From contig NZ_BMFV01000007.1 in the NCBI RefSeq assembly GCF_014639255.1, positions 1-64,000 of the forward strand: DNA of 64,000 bases, written 5' to 3'. The stretch's first letter is position 1. Every line of letters starts with the position of its first letter. The translations under genes were made by a program, and so were the position numbers. The notes below the pieces were generated by a model. That model did not search any database, was not told the origin of the DNA, and worked only from the letters and a program-made list of their open reading frames with translations. Positions 60,503-64,000 of the stretch are shown one piece after another. This stretch comes from Pullulanibacillus pueri (GTDB lineage: Bacteria > Bacillota > Bacilli > Bacillales > Sporolactobacillaceae).

Positions 60503-63241
60503 ATGGCAGATTATACTTCCAGACAAGAACGTCGAAAAGCAATGCAAAATAAAGGCAAGCATCGAAAAGGCGGAAAAAAGAAAAAAAGCCTTGTGAAAAG
60601 AATTGTCTTGATCCTTTGTCTCGTATTTTTATTTTTTGCACTCGCGGGAGCCATTGCTGTTGCAATTATTATTCATAAAGCCCCAGCGCTTGATCAATCA
60701 AAACTTACAGTTCCGGCTGTCAACGAAATATATGGAGTTGGTGACGATGGAAAACCTGTCATCATGGCTACGACGGGATCTAAAAATCGCATAAATGTAT
60801 CTTCGGATGAAATCCCTCAGGTCGTTAAGGATGCTGTGGTCTCGGTTGAGGACGCTCGATTCTATAGCCACTTTGGTATAGATCCCATACGTATTGGTGG
60901 TTCTGTTATTGCCAACTTTAAAAACGGGTTCGGATCACAAGGCGCAAGTACGATTGATCAGCAATTAATCAAAACGAGTTATTTAACGCCGCAAAAAACA
61001 TTAACAAGAAAAATTCAAGAAGCTTATCTTGCGGTAAAGCTTGATCGTGAATATACAAAAGATCAAATTCTAGACATGTACTTAAATAAGATCAACTATA
61101 ACGAAGGAGCATACGGGGTTGCCACAGCCGCGAAAACTTATTTTGGCCTTTCTGTCGATAACTTTGATGACATTACATTGGCCCAGGCTGCTATGCTTGC
61201 AGGAATCCCTAACCTCCCTGCTTATTATGATCCTATTACTCACCCTGATCATGCTAAAAAACGCCGTGACCTTGTGCTCGATATGATGGTCAAAAATCAT
61301 AAAATCACTCAAGCACAAGCCGATAAGGCCAAGAAAGTCACGATCAAAGAGATGCTGAAAAATCGTCCAAAAGAGGATAAAGAAGAAGATGAACAGCATT
61401 ATGTCATGATTGACGTCATTAAGGATTTGTATGTGGGTAAGGACAAAGACATCTCTGAAAAGGCCTGGAATCAAGGGGGATTAAAGATTTATACCACCTT
61501 CAGTGAAAAGGCTCAGGATCAAGTTGAAGATGTCATTAATAATGATAGTAATTTCGAAGGTACCAGAGAAAACATGCAGGCAGGGATCTCGGTCGTCGAT
61601 ACAAAAACGGGTGGTATTTTAGCTGTTGGTGCAAGGCGCCACTATAATCCGACCGAATGGAATTTTGCGACCGATTCTAAGGACAATCAAATTGGGTCTT
61701 CAGCAAAACCGATCTTTGATTACGGTCCTGCTATTGAATATCTCAAGTGGCCTACCAATCATTTGATAACTGATGAACCGCACAGTTATTCCAACGGCGG
61801 ACCAGAAATTCATAACTGGGATGATAAATATGAAGGCACCATGACCATCGAAAGAGCCCTTTATGAATCCCGAAATGTTCCTGCCGTTAAAACCTTACAA
61901 GAGGTGGCAGAAAAAGAAGGGAATCAAAAAATTATCGATTTCGCCAATAAATTAGGATTAGGGATTAAAACCCTCCATGAATCTTATGCGATTGGTTCTA
62001 ATACCCAAAGTCCATTACAAATGGCCAGTGCTTATGCTGCTTTCGGAAACGGTGGGGTTTATAATGAACCTTATGCGATTAAATACATCGTCTATCCGGA
62101 TGGTCGCAAGGTCAATTATGATCATAACCAGCATCCGGCAATGAATGATTATACAGCCTATATGATTACGGATATGTTAAAAAAGGTTATTACACAAAGA
62201 GTGACCTATAGCGGACCTTCTTTATCTGGTTACGTTGTAGCTGGTAAATCAGGTTCCTCTAACGCTAATGCTGAATATCAAAAAAAATATCATCTCACCG
62301 ATAGTGAACTCAATAGTGGCTACCTGGATTCTTGGTTTAATGCCTATACGCCAGATATTTCTTTATCTGTGTGGAGTGGCTATGATACGAGTGGTTTTGA
62401 TCCTGACGATCCGAAGCAGGCTGCTAAAAAGGGAGCGATATTGTCTACACCTGCAGAAAAGCATGTGTCCAATGTCTTAGCAGGAACCTTGGTTCAACGT
62501 CTCGCTTCAAAAAGCACAGCGGATTGGAAGCAACCAAGCTCTGTTGTTAGAGTTTCTGTTGAAAAAGACACTGGGTTGGTGGCAAGTGCCAATACACCAA
62601 GCAGTGACATTACAAGTGGGTTATATGTCAAAGGGACTGCGCCTACAAAACAATCAACAAAGTATCAAAAAATTGATGCACCAACAGGCTTAAAGGCTGA
62701 ATACAATCCTGATGATCAATCTGTTTCTCTTTCGTGGAACTATGGAAAAATGGATGGCATTAGCTTCGAAGTGGCTCAAAAATTTGGCGGCAATTATCAA
62801 CCGATTGATAACACGACCAACAAGAGCGTCTCTATTCAAAATTTAGAGCCAGGTCAATCCTATGAGTTCTCTGTCACAGCCGTTTATACTGACAAAGACG
62901 ATGAAGCGAATAACAAAACAAGTGATCCTGCCACTGTTACTATTACAATAAAAAATGATAATGATGATGAAGATAAGAAAAATGGAAACGACCAAGACCA
63001 AGATCAGAACCAAGATCAAAATCAGGACCAAAATCAAGGCCCAGGCCCAGGCCAAGGGCAAGACAATCCAAATGATAATGGAAATAATCAAGGAAATACA
63101 GATGAAGACAATGATAATGACCATACAAGTACGAATGGGCACGTCAACGGTGACAATCAAGGAGATAACCCGGGTGGCCTTCCAGATGGTCTAGTCAATG
63201 GCGATAATGATAAGGATGAGGATTCCAACTCAGGAGATTAG
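60503..63241 (+). CDS. ponA: Class A penicillin-binding protein 1 (PBP1A)
   Basis: A 912-residue bifunctional peptidoglycan synthase. Order: basic cytoplasmic tail (about 1-32), one transmembrane helix (about 33-57), a GT51 glycosyltransferase (about 80-260; catalytic Glu in SVEDARFYSHFG, second motif GASTIDQQLIK), a transpeptidase (about 350-650; GSSAKPI, SRN in ESRNVPA, KSG in GKSGSS), an FN3 domain (about 720-805) and a C-terminal tail of about 100 residues almost wholly Asn/Asp/Gln/Gly. ATG 60503 has GGAGAAG upstream. The tail is low complexity and probably disordered in the wall. Confidence 0.96.
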   Translation: MADYTSRQERRKAMQNKGKHRKGGKKKKSLVKRIVLILCLVFLFFALAGAIAVAIIIHKAPALDQSKLTVPAVNEIYGVGDDGKPVIMATTGSKNRINVSSDEIPQVVKDAVVSVEDARFYSHFGIDPIRIGGSVIANFKNGFGSQGASTIDQQLIKTSYLTPQKTLTRKIQEAYLAVKLDREYTKDQILDMYLNKINYNEGAYGVATAAKTYFGLSVDNFDDITLAQAAMLAGIPNLPAYYDPITHPDHAKKRRDLVLDMMVKNHKITQAQADKAKKVTIKEMLKNRPKEDKEEDEQHYVMIDVIKDLYVGKDKDISEKAWNQGGLKIYTTFSEKAQDQVEDVINNDSNFEGTRENMQAGISVVDTKTGGILAVGARRHYNPTEWNFATDSKDNQIGSSAKPIFDYGPAIEYLKWPTNHLITDEPHSYSNGGPEIHNWDDKYEGTMTIERALYESRNVPAVKTLQEVAEKEGNQKIIDFANKLGLGIKTLHESYAIGSNTQSPLQMASAYAAFGNGGVYNEPYAIKYIVYPDGRKVNYDHNQHPAMNDYTAYMITDMLKKVITQRVTYSGPSLSGYVVAGKSGSSNANAEYQKKYHLTDSELNSGYLDSWFNAYTPDISLSVWSGYDTSGFDPDDPKQAAKKGAILSTPAEKHVSNVLAGTLVQRLASKSTADWKQPSSVVRVSVEKDTGLVASANTPSSDITSGLYVKGTAPTKQSTKYQKIDAPTGLKAEYNPDDQSVSLSWNYGKMDGISFEVAQKFGGNYQPIDNTTNKSVSIQNLEPGQSYEFSVTAVYTDKDDEANNKTSDPATVTITIKNDNDDEDKKNGNDQDQDQNQDQNQDQNQGPGPGQGQDNPNDNGNNQGNTDEDNDNDHTSTNGHVNGDNQGDNPGGLPDGLVNGDNDKDEDSNSGD

Positions 63242-63277
63242 CCTCTCGCCTTTTAATACAAAGCCAAAATAAAATGA

Positions 63278-63330
63278 AAGAAGCCGACTTGAAATCATAA
63301 AAGTGTGATTTTAAGTCGGCTTCACCTTTT
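63278..63330 (+). terminator. ponA terminator
   Basis: GAAGCCGACTT (63280-63290) pairs with AAGTCGGCTTC (63313-63323), extended by inner pairs, then ACCTTTTTAG. Confidence 0.88.
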
Positions 63331-63334
63331 TAGT

Positions 63335-63387
63335 AAAAAATAGAGGGAAACGCCCTTTAATGCGGTGCTTTCCCTCTATTTTTTTTA
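63335..63387. terminator. Second, bidirectional terminator
   Basis: AAAATAGAGGGAAA and TTTCCCTCTATTTT form a long stem flanked by A and T runs. It should end the dioxygenase gene on the reverse strand. Confidence 0.8.
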
Positions 63388-63485
63388 TTTTAGGCACTAG
63401 AAAAGCGAGCCTAACAGGACTCCCCTAAGGCTGCGCTCCGTGACAAAACCGTTACTCTTTGCCGCTTCAAAAAACTAACGAGCAG

Positions 63486-64000
63486 TTATTCATGGCTAAT
63501 CTCTGCACAAATCAATCCAAAATACGTGGGGGCTTCATAAGACAAAAAGTCAACTGCACGCTCAGATTTTGGTATTGCCCCTGCTAAAATCAACGCTTGC
63601 CAAATGCCATCAGGTTTTGCCTGCTCAATCTCTTCTTTTGAGATCTCACTTAAAGCTTCTATTTCCCCTTTTTTTATATACTCCACCACACGTTCATCTA
63701 CTTGCTTTGCCAACGGGTGGAACCCATAAGGACCACTTGCATCGTGAGTATGACACCAATCACAACTTGCGATAATGCCTACGCGTTTATCACTTTTATC
63801 CACCGCGGTTCTTAAGGCTTTTCCAAAGGCAAGCATGTCTTCATTCGAATTTAAACGTGAGGGTGTGATAATGACTACGGGAACATCGGGCATAAAAGCT
63901 AAAGGGACTACCGCGCCCCAATCTAATGGTAACCGGGATAATGGGCCTTCAGCGGTCCCAAAGTTTAATAACCCACATGGCAGATTCATGTTTTGGGCTT
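63486..64000 (-). CDS. LigB-type extradiol dioxygenase family protein, 5' part outside the window
   Basis: The last 171 codons of a gene running off the window edge. It belongs to the class III extradiol dioxygenase (LigB) fold: WGAVVPLAFM, VIIASCDWCHTHDASGPYGF and ALILAGAIP. The internal ATG at 63989 is not a likely start because the frame remains open to the edge and the fold needs about 80 more residues. Members open catechol-type rings or, in the Memo-like branch, have unknown substrates. Confidence 0.78.
   Translation of the reverse strand, partial: AQNMNLPCGLLNFGTAEGPLSRLPLDWGAVVPLAFMPDVPVVIITPSRLNSNEDMLAFGKALRTAVDKSDKRVGIIASCDWCHTHDASGPYGFHPLAKQVDERVVEYIKKGEIEALSEISKEEIEQAKPDGIWQALILAGAIPKSERAVDFLSYEAPTYFGLICAEISHE

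Noticed and set aside
62843-63194. Open frames on both strands in the ponA 3' end
   Set aside because: Produced by the repetitive low-complexity codons of the PBP1A tail.

Overview
The window looks like chromosome of a low-GC, spore-forming member of the Bacillales. Pointers are strong AGGAGG ribosome sites, frequent TTG and GTG starts, a recU-ponA pair flanked by yppC- and yppE-type genes, a 47-codon sda gene, small fbpB- and yhfH-type genes, a DUF3231 protein and a '2Duf'-type spore membrane protein. I cannot name the species. I see no rRNA, tRNA, CRISPR array, prophage or complete insertion sequence.

Layout: 0.1-3.8 kb is a fruRKA fructose PTS operon (reverse) behind a good sigma-A promoter with repeated operator-like boxes. 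4-15.6 kb holds housekeeping and regulatory genes: a secreted BSP-type metalloprotein, an alpha/beta hydrolase, two hotdog proteins, a CBS/CorC transporter-like protein, a MerR regulator, an sdpR-sdpI immunity pair without toxin genes, DinB, CGNR and YyaL proteins. 15.7-20.7 kb is the most unusual locus: a TPP riboswitch with a terminator platform precedes an operon of an NCS2 permease, a LuxE acyl-protein synthetase, a LuxC acyl reductase and an SDR. 21-28.9 kb is a sugar or sugar-acid catabolic operon (ABC importer without its own ATPase, two SDRs, YesL, two enolase-superfamily dehydratases) behind a perfect cre site. 29-43.8 kb carries a CoA transferase next to a LytTR regulator, a LysM/NlpC-P60 wall hydrolase, GMP reductase, a soluble PAS chemoreceptor, pyruvate oxidase, sda and an fbpB-like gene. 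44-53 kb has a DUF1906 protein, metA, ylmA, MBL hydrolases, an MFS pump and a cold-shock gene. 53-54.6 kb is a wrbA-mhqR quinone-stress module with two matching operators. 56-58.5 kb is a cluster of small spore-type DUF genes, and 58.7-63.2 kb is yppC / recU-ponA. The window ends inside a LigB-type dioxygenase gene.

A dispersed intergenic repeat of about 300-400 bp recurs in the window (three good copies, three degenerate). It has related GAG-CTGGGA-type ends and a terminator-like hairpin that keeps its pairing while its bases differ. One copy contains the left end and first codons of an IS3-family element.

The main new proposal is that the TPP-controlled permease-LuxE-LuxC-SDR operon imports an oxidised (carboxylated) thiamin-precursor fragment and reduces acid to aldehyde to alcohol for thiamin salvage. 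Regulation and gene content are read from the sequence; the substrate is inference.
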